In this document: one piece after another, positions 1-8,250 of the stretch | Numbering within the stretch: position 1 is the first letter of the stretch | How the letters are laid out: each line of letters starts with the position of its first letter | Origin: Seonamhaeicola sp. | GTDB lineage: Bacteria; Bacteroidota; Bacteroidia; Flavobacteriales; Flavobacteriaceae | Assembly: GCF_028281565.1 (NCBI RefSeq) | Contig: NZ_JANQJQ010000030.1 | Span: 1-64,000 of the forward strand | DNA: 64,000 bases | Direction: 5' to 3' | Position numbers and translations under genes: made by a program | The notes under the pieces: generated by a model | What the model was told of the DNA's origin: nothing | The model's database searches: none | What the model saw: the letters and a program-made list of their open reading frames with translations, nothing else

Positions 1-1
1 A

Positions 2-472
2 AACAATCATTTAACCTGTTGGGTGGGCCTGGATGACGCCAGTGAAGACAATGGCTGTTTGTACTTTGTTCCCGGGAGCCATAAATGGGGATTGTTACCC
101 ATTACGGGTTTAACCGGGGATATGGATGCGGTTCGAAAAGTACTGACACCCGAACAAAACAAGGCCATGGATAATAAGTTCGCCAATGTCTTAAAAAAAG
201 GCTATGCCAGTTTTCACCATCCTATTTGTATGCATGGTTCCTATACCAATGCTTCCAACCGGCAACGAAGAGCCGTGGTTCTCAATGTGATGGCAGATGG
301 TACCAGGTCCAATGTGGATGCTCTTAAAAGGCCAGAGGATCTACAGGGGTTTCCAATCATTCCCCAGGATGAAAAAATGGCAGGAACGTTTTATCCGGTC
401 TTATTTGATAAGGATATGGAACTAATTAAAACCATTATAGATGAAATTCCAACTATTAATGATTTTGATTAG
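2..472 (+). CDS. Phytanoyl-CoA dioxygenase (PhyH) family protein, 5' truncated by window edge
   Basis: The reading frame is open to the left edge. Residues before the first in-frame GTG (position 23) already read as family sequence (LTCWVGLDDASEDNG), so the gene starts outside the window. The visible part is the C-terminal half of a double-stranded beta-helix Fe(II)/2-oxoglutarate oxygenase. It shows the PGSHKWG turn, the distal metal histidine in MHGSYTNAS and the co-substrate arginine in NRQRRAVV. The first H-x-D metal pair would lie upstream and is not visible. The family hydroxylates small molecules or acyl chains; the substrate cannot be read from sequence. The neighbouring genes suggest a carbohydrate context, but that is inference only. 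Confidence 0.85.
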   Translation, partial: NNHLTCWVGLDDASEDNGCLYFVPGSHKWGLLPITGLTGDMDAVRKVLTPEQNKAMDNKFANVLKKGYASFHHPICMHGSYTNASNRQRRAVVLNVMADGTRSNVDALKRPEDLQGFPIIPQDEKMAGTFYPVLFDKDMELIKTIIDEIPTINDFD

Positions 473-527
473 TCATTATTAGGCCCTAATTTTAAGCAAT
501 TGATTTACCAATAATTATACTGAGGGA

Positions 528-571
528 GTTTGCATCTGATGATTTCTTTGCTGATTTTTGTATCAGAAAAT
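528..571 (+). repeat. Direct repeat copy 1 (about 44 bp)
   Basis: This segment (GTTTGC-ATCTGAT, then ATTTCTT, GCTGATTTTTGT and an A-rich end) recurs in the same orientation at 2844-2887 with only a few differences. It lies 27 bp before the DUF2188 start. The two copies bracket the DUF2188 and phosphorylase genes. Its function is unknown; it could be a shared leader, a recombination scar or part of a dispersed repeat. Confidence 0.6.
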
Positions 572-597
572 AAGCACCGGACTAATCAATTAATGTT

Positions 598-888
598 ATG
601 TCTAAAAAGAATACCTTAACAGATATCATACTGGAACTCCTGGAAGCAGTGCTCAAAGCACTTGGTTATCGAAATACCCGTAAACGTACCTGGCACCAGC
701 ATGTGGTGCCTTATCAGGAAGGTTGGGCCGTTCGCAGGGAAGGAAATAAACGTATTACTTCCAAACACCGTAAACAAAGTACGGCCATACGAAAAGCAAA
801 AACCTTAGCCAAACGTTATGATGCCGATGTCATTATTCATCGCGCCAATGGTGGCATTCGGGAACGCATTAGTTATAAGGAAGACTAG
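598..888 (+). CDS. DUF2188 domain protein
   Basis: A 96-residue basic protein. An amphipathic N-terminal helix (about residues 5-22) is followed by a DUF2188 domain (about residues 30-92). The domain follows the family pattern: HVVPYQEGWAVRREG, the repeated-strand-plus-helix part with AIRKAKTLAKR, and an ending like VIIHRANGGIRER. The family is small, widespread and of unknown biochemical role. The ATG at 598 has no Shine-Dalgarno sequence, which is normal here. It is monocistronic or loosely linked to the phosphorylase 237 bp downstream, and both sit between the two 44-bp direct repeats. Confidence 0.8.
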   Translation: MSKKNTLTDIILELLEAVLKALGYRNTRKRTWHQHVVPYQEGWAVRREGNKRITSKHRKQSTAIRKAKTLAKRYDADVIIHRANGGIRERISYKED

Positions 889-1125
889 ATTTATATTGCA
901 TAACCGGCAAACATTGGTAAAAAACGTACCGAAAAGTAACTCATATAATTTCCTTTTGTTAATTCTTTATTAGATTATCTTTATTTCAAATTAAAAACCA
1001 GCTATATACTAAGTTTTTACTGTAAATATTAACAATTTCATTATTATTTGTAAACATGATCTTTATCACCTTTCCTTATTTTAAAAGCTATTAATTTTAG
1101 TTTTATTTTTAAAAAGAGAAAGACA

Positions 1126-2769
1126 ATGAACAGTAATTATAACACATGGTACCATCCCTACAAACCGGCAAAACAATACGAAGAAAAAGTAGCTTATTTC
1201 AGTATGGAATTCGGGATCCATCAGGCACTTAAAATATATTCAGGCGGATTAGGGTTTCTGGCAGGTTCGCATATGCGCTCCGCTTATGAGTTAAAGCAAA
1301 ATGTCATTGGTATTGGCATGCTTTGGAAATATGGCTACTACGATCAGGCCCGTAATGAAGACCAAACCCTAAGAACGGATTTTATTGAGAAGACTTATAA
1401 TTTTTTAGAAGATACGGGTATTGAAGTTTCCGTCAAGCTGCATGACAACCCCAATGTACGTGTAAGAGCCTATGTACTTAAGCCCGAGATCTTTGGGTCT
1501 GTGCCAATTTATCTGTTGAGTACAGATCTGGATAGTAATGACTATCTGTCAAGAACGATCACGAATCACTTATATGACGCCAATGAAGTAACAAGGGTGT
1601 CACAAAGTATTGTTTTAGGTATAGGAGGTGCCAAGGTGGTTGAAGCCCTGGGAGGCGCAGACATTTACCATTTGAATGAAGGCCATGCTTTACCGGCATT
1701 TTATTATTTAGCCAATAAAGGTGTTAAGAAAGAACAATTCGCATTTACCACACATACCCCTGAAAAGGCAGGAAATGAAGAGCGTGACGGTCGTCATTTA
1801 AACCGGTGTGGGTTTTTTGGCAAAACACTTTCCGAGGAAGAGTTAGCTAAAGAAATGGTAAACGGAGGCATGGTAAATTATACCGTTTCCGCCATGCGTA
1901 TGGCAAAAGCTACCAATGGGGTTTCAAAATTGCATGCCGAAGTATCCAACGGTATGTGGAAAGACTATAATGGTGTTGGTAAAGTCATACCCATTACGAA
2001 TGCCCAGAACCAAAATTTCTGGCAGGATAAATCGGTAGAAAAGGCCTGGAAAAAGAAGGATGTCAAGGCCTATCTTAAACGAAAGAAAAAGCTGAAAAAA
2101 GAACTTTTCAAGGAAGTACTCAATCAAACTGAAAAAATATTTGATCCAAACGTCATAACCTTTGTTTGGGCAAGGCGTTTTGCAGGGTATAAAAGAGCGG
2201 ACCTTTTGCTACATGATCTGAAGCGGTTTAACAGGCTCATTTCCAATGAAAAGTATCCGGTACAAATCATTTGGGCAGGTAAGCCATATCCTAGAGATTA
2301 CTACGCAATTGACGTTTTTAACCACTTAGTTAATCATTCTAAAATGGCTCCTAATTTAGCCGTGTTGATAGGTTATGAAATGGATTTGTCCAGACAATTA
2401 AAAGAAGGTTCGGATGTTTGGTTAAATACCCCGAGAATTACACGTGAAGCATCCGGTACAAGTGGTATGACGGCTGCTATGAACGGCTCTGTAAATGTGT
2501 CTACAAATGACGGATGGATCCCGGAATTTGCGAAAGCAGGTGAAAACTGTTTTGTTTTACCGGCCTTAGATCATAATATGGAAGTTTGGGAGCAAGATAG
2601 GATAGACGCCAATAACCTTTACGATATATTAGAGAATGAGGTCATTCCTACCTATTATGACCATCCGGAAAAGTGGCAGAACATTGTATTTAATGGTATA
2701 GAAGGGGTTCTTCCTGAATTTTCAAGCCATAGAATGGCCGATGAATATTATAAAAAGCTATACCGATAG
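1126..2769 (+). CDS. glgP: Short alpha-glucan phosphorylase family protein lacking the PLP lysine
   Basis: This 547-residue protein belongs to the GT35 alpha-glucan phosphorylases of the short bacterial type. The N-terminus reads VAYFSMEFGIHQALKIYSGG, then FTTHTPEKAGNE in the middle. WARRFAGYKRADLL carries the Arg/Lys pair that normally contacts phosphate. Family members release glucose-1-phosphate from alpha-1,4-glucans. In the C-terminal half the cofactor motif reads EASGTSGMTAAMNG: residue 449 is Thr (codon ACG) where relatives have the Lys that forms the PLP Schiff base. The protein is shorter than full phosphorylases (about 800 residues or more) but the reading frame is intact. Either a different catalytic mode or loss of phosphorolysis is possible. 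A strong terminator follows at once. Confidence 0.85.
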   Translation: MNSNYNTWYHPYKPAKQYEEKVAYFSMEFGIHQALKIYSGGLGFLAGSHMRSAYELKQNVIGIGMLWKYGYYDQARNEDQTLRTDFIEKTYNFLEDTGIEVSVKLHDNPNVRVRAYVLKPEIFGSVPIYLLSTDLDSNDYLSRTITNHLYDANEVTRVSQSIVLGIGGAKVVEALGGADIYHLNEGHALPAFYYLANKGVKKEQFAFTTHTPEKAGNEERDGRHLNRCGFFGKTLSEEELAKEMVNGGMVNYTVSAMRMAKATNGVSKLHAEVSNGMWKDYNGVGKVIPITNAQNQNFWQDKSVEKAWKKKDVKAYLKRKKKLKKELFKEVLNQTEKIFDPNVITFVWARRFAGYKRADLLLHDLKRFNRLISNEKYPVQIIWAGKPYPRDYYAIDVFNHLVNHSKMAPNLAVLIGYEMDLSRQLKEGSDVWLNTPRITREASGTSGMTAAMNGSVNVSTNDGWIPEFAKAGENCFVLPALDHNMEVWEQDRIDANNLYDILENEVIPTYYDHPEKWQNIVFNGIEGVLPEFSSHRMADEYYKKLYR

Positions 2770-2776
2770 CATAAAT

Positions 2777-2803
2777 AAAAGGGTAGTGCAAGCTACCCTT
2801 TTT
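2777..2803 (+). terminator. Rho-independent terminator after the phosphorylase gene
   Basis: AAAAGGGTAG, a 6-nt loop, then CTACCCTTTTT form a 10-bp stem ending in a T run, 7 bp after the stop codon. Confidence 0.85.
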
Positions 2804-2843
2804 ATAGTTTAGAACGCAGGGTTTTAACAAGAGTATTGTTGTT

Positions 2844-2887
2844 GTTTGCTATCTGATAATTTCTTGGCTGATTTTTGTCTTGAAAAA
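2844..2887 (+). repeat. Direct repeat copy 2 (about 44 bp)
   Basis: Second copy of the segment at 528-571, same orientation, about 108 bp before the sulfatase start. The best-conserved part is CTGATAATTTCTTGGCTGAT and the following TTTTGT, with one-base differences from copy 1. Confidence 0.6.
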
Positions 2888-2994
2888 CAACTTCCTCATA
2901 ACATATGGTCATAGTATAACTTTAGTATAGTCCTTTAAATGTAATTGGTTTATTGGTTTGCGTATTTTTAGTCATCAACTAAATTACGTGCCAA

Positions 2995-4860
2995 ATGGAT
3001 CAAACTATTATTAAAGTTGTACTGGTATTATGCATTGGCTGTTTTATGTCAATAGCATTAAAGGCTCAGGAAAAACAACCGAATATTCTTTGGGTCATCA
3101 CCGACGATCAACGGGCCGATGCCCTGGAATGCTATAACCGGGCTACTACCGGGAAAAGCGAAAGCTACCTGGGGTATGTCATGTCACCTAACATAGACAA
3201 ACTGGCTGAAGAAGGCACCATGTTTGTCAATGCCTATAATAACTCGCCTATGTGTGCCATATCACGAGCTTCCATGCATATGGGAAGGTATCCGTTCCGC
3301 TCGGGGCACTATAAATTCTTTTCACATCAGGAAGCCGATGTATCTAAACCCTTGGTGTCCCAAATTTTAAGAGAAGAAGGGTATGGAACTGCAGCCTTTG
3401 GTAAAACACATTGGGCAGTTTACAAGAACAGGGACAGAAAAAAAGATAAGCCCAATGCTATGTTTGATTTGGTGGTGCATTTTAAAGCGGATCTGCAAAA
3501 CAAAGGCCATGGTGATATCTTTACAAGTGGCGCGACGGTGGAATTTCCGGATGGCATCTTTAAGTTAATAGACAGAAAGGAAACAGCTGTTTACCCAGAT
3601 GGTACTATACATAAATATATCACCAATGATATTATCAATGGGGTTCCGGAAGCCGACAGAAAAATGCATGAAAAGGTAGATAAAGACTTTGATATTCTAA
3701 GGATCTATACAAGGCCTCACAATACGCTTATCATTGGAGGCGAAAACCCCCAACCTGCCGGAAAGACTATAGACGGTTTGATTGTAAAGGAAATGAAACG
3801 TTATTTGGCAAATACGGACAGATCCTATAAAACCATTTCCGGAAGACAGGTTGAAGGGGCTAACACCAACAAACCAATATTCGTCAATCTGGGATTTACA
3901 TGGCCGCATACACCGGTAATACCACCGAAAGCATACCGGGATATTTTCAAAAAGAAAAAATATAAGATCCCGGAATTCAGTACCGAAGAATTGTCCAACT
4001 TCCCACCACAATTGGTCATTCATTACAATGAATGTAAATCGGATCAGCTTACAGAAGAAGAAAAACTTCAGGCGATAAGAGATTATTATGCCTTTTGTGC
4101 CTATGGTGATGCTTTGATAGGAGACGCTGTGGAGGTCTTTAAAAAATATTGTGAAGACAGAAACGAGGAATATTTGATTGTTTATACGGTAGGTGACCAC
4201 GGATGGCACCTGAATGAGCAAGGCGTGATGGCAAAATTCGGCCCCTGGAAACAATCGGTGCATGATGCGATCATTGTAGTAACTTCGGACAAAACAAAAT
4301 TTCCGGCGGACAAGGTGGTAACGGACATTACCGAGTATGTAGATTTTGTACCAACTCTGTTAGCTGCGGGTGGTGTTGATATTTCCAAGGAAAAATATGC
4401 CTATCTTGACGGTTACAATTTACAGGATGTTGTGGCAGGCAAAGCCCCGGAACGAGATTATGCATTGGGGGAGATCAATGTAGTGAACGGCCATCGTGCC
4501 TATATGAGAAACCTCGATTTTGCTTTCTCCATGCGTAGCAGAGACATGTGGGACGATGTAAGAAGTCCGAACCAGAATAAGGATGTGCGTTGGGCATTGA
4601 CTTGCGACCGACCAAAAGCAGATATGGCCTTATACGATTTACGGGTAGATCCTTTAGAGAAGAACAATGTAGCAGACCATAGGGATTACAGAGCGTTGGC
4701 GGATTGGTTCAGGGAAAAACTCGGAAATATCGTTTTAGGTGATGGTAGAGTCGAATGTGACTGGTCACTCCCCAACAGTTATAACATCAGCAATTTTGCG
4801 GGTGGAGCAGACGATAAGAAGTTGGATATTCCGAAGGAGCTTATACCAACGATAAATTAA
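2995..4860 (+). CDS. Secreted type I sulfatase with an unusual CAISR active-site motif
   Basis: This 621-residue protein has an N-terminal signal peptide (hydrophobic residues 6-22, ending near LKAQEKQP). The alkaline-phosphatase/sulfatase fold starts with ILWVITDDQRADAL, which holds the metal aspartates. The formylglycine site is C87-A-I-S-R91, followed by ASMHMGRYP. Known type I sulfatases use C-x-(P/A)-x-R, so Ile at +2 departs from the usual consensus. Later conserved elements are present: GKTHWAVY, TWPHTPVIPP and YTVGDHGWHLNEQG. The likely role is desulfation of an algal or host glycan in the periplasm. It is followed after 54 bp by an SDR gene on the same strand. Whether the cysteine is matured to formylglycine is open. 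Confidence 0.88.
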   Translation: MDQTIIKVVLVLCIGCFMSIALKAQEKQPNILWVITDDQRADALECYNRATTGKSESYLGYVMSPNIDKLAEEGTMFVNAYNNSPMCAISRASMHMGRYPFRSGHYKFFSHQEADVSKPLVSQILREEGYGTAAFGKTHWAVYKNRDRKKDKPNAMFDLVVHFKADLQNKGHGDIFTSGATVEFPDGIFKLIDRKETAVYPDGTIHKYITNDIINGVPEADRKMHEKVDKDFDILRIYTRPHNTLIIGGENPQPAGKTIDGLIVKEMKRYLANTDRSYKTISGRQVEGANTNKPIFVNLGFTWPHTPVIPPKAYRDIFKKKKYKIPEFSTEELSNFPPQLVIHYNECKSDQLTEEEKLQAIRDYYAFCAYGDALIGDAVEVFKKYCEDRNEEYLIVYTVGDHGWHLNEQGVMAKFGPWKQSVHDAIIVVTSDKTKFPADKVVTDITEYVDFVPTLLAAGGVDISKEKYAYLDGYNLQDVVAGKAPERDYALGEINVVNGHRAYMRNLDFAFSMRSRDMWDDVRSPNQNKDVRWALTCDRPKADMALYDLRVDPLEKNNVADHRDYRALADWFREKLGNIVLGDGRVECDWSLPNSYNISNFAGGADDKKLDIPKELIPTIN

Positions 4861-4914
4861 ATACCCGATTAGAAGACGAGACCATCTTCTTCAACATTTT
4901 AAGAAATAAGCACT

Positions 4915-5760
4915 ATGCAACAAAATATAGTAATTACAGGAGCCACCGGTGGTGTGGGCAGTTTAACAGCTAAAGGGCTCGCTGAGATTGGACATCATAT
5001 GGTCTGCCTGGGTCGCAATAAGGAAAAATTAGAAGCCTTAGTTAAGGAAATCCAATCAAATGGAGGTAGCGCTTCTTATCAGGTTGCTGATATGTCTAAT
5101 GAAAAAGAGGTCCGGGAGGCAGGACAAAGCATAATTGAGGAACTGGAAATCATTGATGTTTGGATCAACAATGTTGGTGTTAACAATCATAATGCCATTG
5201 GGCCCACCTGGGAATTAGAACCCAAAAACTGGTGGACCGAAGTGTCCTTAAATCTTTATACTGCTTTTTTAGGGACGCGTATCGCTATCAACTTAATGAA
5301 AGAAAGAAATGCAGGCTACATTCTTAATTTAGGCGGTGGTGGTGTGCAGGACCCCAAACCTTATGGTTCTGCCTACGGAGCAGCTAAATCAGCCGTCGTT
5401 AAATTTTCCGAAACCGTTAATATAGAACTGGAAAAGGAAGGCCTGGGCATAAAAGTTTTTGCATTTAACCCCGGGTTCATCAGAAATGAACGCACTGAAA
5501 TCCTGGTAACGTCAGAAGTTGGTAGAAAATATATGCCATACCTTGAAGAAACTATGAAGTATGGTGCTATGTCTAAAATTGAAGATACCGTAAAATTAAT
5601 AGACACTTTCATTAGCGGAAGAGCCGATGCCCTGGCAGGTAGGTATTTTCAAGCCGATGACAAAAATATTGAAGCGGCCATAGAGAACAGCGACTTATTT
5701 ATTGAGGAAAGAAGAAATGTCTTAAGAGTAAGAAATATAGAGACCCGTAAGAGGCTATAA
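4915..5760 (+). CDS. Short-chain dehydrogenase/reductase (SDR) family protein
   Basis: A 281-residue Rossmann oxidoreductase. The nucleotide-binding motif TGATGGVG is near residue 8, the acidic ADMSNE region near residue 60 and the NNVG motif near residue 90. The catalytic Y-x-x-x-K reads YGAAK. The usual serine 12-13 residues before the Tyr falls in a glycine run (NLGGGGVQD), so the classical Ser-Tyr-Lys triad is incomplete. The gene is 54 bp after the sulfatase and probably co-transcribed, which suggests a sugar or sugar-acid substrate. The C-terminal extension after residue 240 is not recognised. Confidence 0.85.
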   Translation: MQQNIVITGATGGVGSLTAKGLAEIGHHMVCLGRNKEKLEALVKEIQSNGGSASYQVADMSNEKEVREAGQSIIEELEIIDVWINNVGVNNHNAIGPTWELEPKNWWTEVSLNLYTAFLGTRIAINLMKERNAGYILNLGGGGVQDPKPYGSAYGAAKSAVVKFSETVNIELEKEGLGIKVFAFNPGFIRNERTEILVTSEVGRKYMPYLEETMKYGAMSKIEDTVKLIDTFISGRADALAGRYFQADDKNIEAAIENSDLFIEERRNVLRVRNIETRKRL

Positions 5761-5778
5761 TATCAAGGTATAGTGCCT

Positions 5779-8142
5779 TTATTTATTTAGTGAAAAGAAC
5801 ACGCTTCTGCCGTTCTCAAGTATTTTATAATCACCTTTTATTTCGATGGTTTTGCTCAGACGGATATCCGTGGATGAAGCCCCGATTTTAAACTCATAAT
5901 TCCCAGGTTCCACGATCCATTGGTCATTTTTGTATTGAACCAGTTGCTCCGGCGCTACCTTAAAAGTAATGGTTTTTGTGTCTCCTGCCTTTAAAGACAC
6001 TCGTTGGAACCCTTTAAGTTGATTGGGTTTCATAGTAGAATTTGGATCTTTAGGCGATACATATAGCTGCACGATCTCGTCACCATCAAGTTGTCCGGTA
6101 TTCTTAACATTTAAAGCGATAGTAAACCGATCGTCATGTATATTGATAGAAGCAGGAGCTTCCAAATTACTGTATTCAAAGCTGGTGTATGACAAACCAT
6201 AACCAAAAGGATACTGCACATCTGCATCGGTATAACCGTTTTTATAATTGGTTTCCGTTTTACTTTCCGTAGCCGGATAGGTGACACATAATTTTCCGGA
6301 AGGGTTCACATTTCCTACTAAAACATCAGCTAAGGCATTCCCGCCTTCTTCACCCGGAAACCAAGCCTGTACAATGGCCGCACATGTATCTTCAAACTTA
6401 TTTACCAATTGTTGGCGACCACCAAAAAGTACTAAAACAACGGGTTTCCCCGTATTGACTAATTGTTGAACAAAAGCCTCTTGTTCTCCTGGTAATCTGA
6501 TCCCTTTACGTTCCCTGCCTTCACCACAGAGGTATATATTTTCTCCAACAGCAGCAATAATTACATCACTTTCATTAGCTATCTCTAATGCCCTGTTCAA
6601 ATCAGGTTGGGGTAAGCCTTCTATGGCAATCATTTTTACTTTACTTAAACGATCATCCCCTAAACCATCAGCTGTAACTTTAGATTCAAGCGGCGCACTC
6701 CAGTCACAGCCGCGTTCCTGTAGAATCTCAACATCATTACTAAGTTTGTTTTTTAAGCCTTCATGAAGACTTACCAATTTTGGATTATTGGGGTCAAAGG
6801 GGGTGCTCCACCAGAATGAGATCATGGATTGATAGGTGTAATCCCCTAAAAGGCAATGGACGGTAGAACCGTTCGGCCCCAAAAGGCCAATTGTTTTGAT
6901 GTCTTTTTTAAGCGGAAGAATACCATTGTTTTTTAAAAGTACAATAGACTGACTAGCCGCTTTATAAGCTAATTCACGAAACTTTGGTGGGTCAAAATTT
7001 AAGTCACCATCCGTTCCAATTTGTGGATCTTTATCTAACAGGCCTAATTTCACTTTCATGGTTAATGAGCGTTTAACGGCAGCATCAACAACATCTATGG
7101 TTATTAAACCGTCTTCCAAAGCTTCCGGTAAATGCGGGAAGGCAATAGGTTTGGATAGCTCAATGTCCATGCCGGCTTTTAAAGATAAAACACCGGCATG
7201 TTTTGGAGATTCGGCTTGTTTATGGCCTTTATAAACCAGGTTGATAGCACCGTAATCACTTACCACCAGGCCATCGTAGTCCAGATCATTACGCAAAATT
7301 TTGGTGAGCATGTCATCACTTATGGCAACCGCTTTTCCTTTGTATTTGCCATAAGAAGGCATCACACTTTTGGAGCCTGCCAGTTTCATGACGGCCTCAT
7401 GGGGCATAATGTATTCTTCGTATAATTCCTTGGGGTCGTTATTTTGAGTGCCATAACCGGCAAAATGTTTTGTGGTGGCGGCTACGCCTGTTTTAAAGTC
7501 ATCACCTTGTAAACCGTTTACAAAGGCAACCCCTAAACGAGCTGTTAAATAGGCATCTTCACCGTAACTTTCTTCAATACGGTTCCAATGGACGGATCTG
7601 CTGATGTCCAGCATAGGCGATAAGGCAAATGTGGCACCGGCAGAACGCATGTTAATCCTTGTGGTATTGGAACAGGCTTCAATAAGGCCGGGGTTCCAGG
7701 TACAACCCATACCAATTTGTTGTGGATACGTGGTGGCACCTTGAGTAGCGAACCCTGTAATAGCTTCTTCATGAAAAATAGCCGGAATTTTAGTTCTGGT
7801 TTCCGTAATAAGGTAGTTTTGGATATCTCGAACAAAGTCTCGTAACTCATTCGGACTTTTGGTTAATGACGATGAAAACTGGCAAAAATGTCCAATACCA
7901 TGCGGAATGACTTCTCTGGCTTTTTCTATTGAAAACTTGCCGTTTTTCATTACTTCCATAGGACGGATCCCTTCAATTTGGACCAACTTCTCATCAAGTG
8001 TCATTTGACTTATTATGGAATCTACCTTTTTATTGATCAGTTCATTTGAAAATGCCGGTGTATTTAATTTTATCGGCTTGCTGTGTTCGGAGGAACAAGC
8101 CGTAAGGAGTATTAGAAATAGTATAAAGAACGCTCTTGTCAT
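5779..8142 (-). CDS. Glycoside hydrolase family 3 lipoprotein (beta-glucosidase/xylosidase type)
   Basis: A 787-residue lipoprotein with the lipobox LLTAC (Cys16). It has the full GH3 architecture: a TIM-barrel domain with KHFAGYG and the nucleophile region GLVVSDYGAI (Asp296), the alpha/beta sandwich domain with IYLCGEGRERKG carrying the probable acid/base Glu, and a C-terminal fibronectin-III-like domain (about 650-770, YPFGYGLSYTSFEY). It probably trims beta-linked oligosaccharides at the outer membrane or in the periplasm. It lies 108 bp downstream of the lacI-type gene on the same strand and is probably in that regulator's orbit. It is convergent with the SDR gene, 18 bp apart. Confidence 0.93.
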   Translation of the reverse strand: MTRAFFILFLILLTACSSEHSKPIKLNTPAFSNELINKKVDSIISQMTLDEKLVQIEGIRPMEVMKNGKFSIEKAREVIPHGIGHFCQFSSSLTKSPNELRDFVRDIQNYLITETRTKIPAIFHEEAITGFATQGATTYPQQIGMGCTWNPGLIEACSNTTRINMRSAGATFALSPMLDISRSVHWNRIEESYGEDAYLTARLGVAFVNGLQGDDFKTGVAATTKHFAGYGTQNNDPKELYEEYIMPHEAVMKLAGSKSVMPSYGKYKGKAVAISDDMLTKILRNDLDYDGLVVSDYGAINLVYKGHKQAESPKHAGVLSLKAGMDIELSKPIAFPHLPEALEDGLITIDVVDAAVKRSLTMKVKLGLLDKDPQIGTDGDLNFDPPKFRELAYKAASQSIVLLKNNGILPLKKDIKTIGLLGPNGSTVHCLLGDYTYQSMISFWWSTPFDPNNPKLVSLHEGLKNKLSNDVEILQERGCDWSAPLESKVTADGLGDDRLSKVKMIAIEGLPQPDLNRALEIANESDVIIAAVGENIYLCGEGRERKGIRLPGEQEAFVQQLVNTGKPVVLVLFGGRQQLVNKFEDTCAAIVQAWFPGEEGGNALADVLVGNVNPSGKLCVTYPATESKTETNYKNGYTDADVQYPFGYGLSYTSFEYSNLEAPASINIHDDRFTIALNVKNTGQLDGDEIVQLYVSPKDPNSTMKPNQLKGFQRVSLKAGDTKTITFKVAPEQLVQYKNDQWIVEPGNYEFKIGASSTDIRLSKTIEIKGDYKILENGRSVFFSLNK

Positions 8143-8203
8143 AATTGAAATAAGATTATTAAATCAAAGTAAAAATACAGCCTATTTCCTGTTTATATTA
8201 TAA

Positions 8204-8211
8204 CAAATGTA
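8204..8211 (-). promoter_or_regulatory. Possible -7 box for the GH3 gene
   Basis: On the minus strand this reads TACATTTG, matching the Bacteroidota TAnnTTTG -7 element, about 60 bp before the GH3 start. No good -33 TTTG lies at the right distance, so the call is weak. Confidence 0.35.
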
Positions 8212-8250
8212 TTTTATAAGGAGACAAACGTTTAATGTGCCTAAGCCAAT

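Noticed and set aside
7545-7850. A 101-codon reading frame on the same strand as the GH3 gene
   Set aside because: It is in a different frame inside conserved GH3 sequence and has no similarity of its own.
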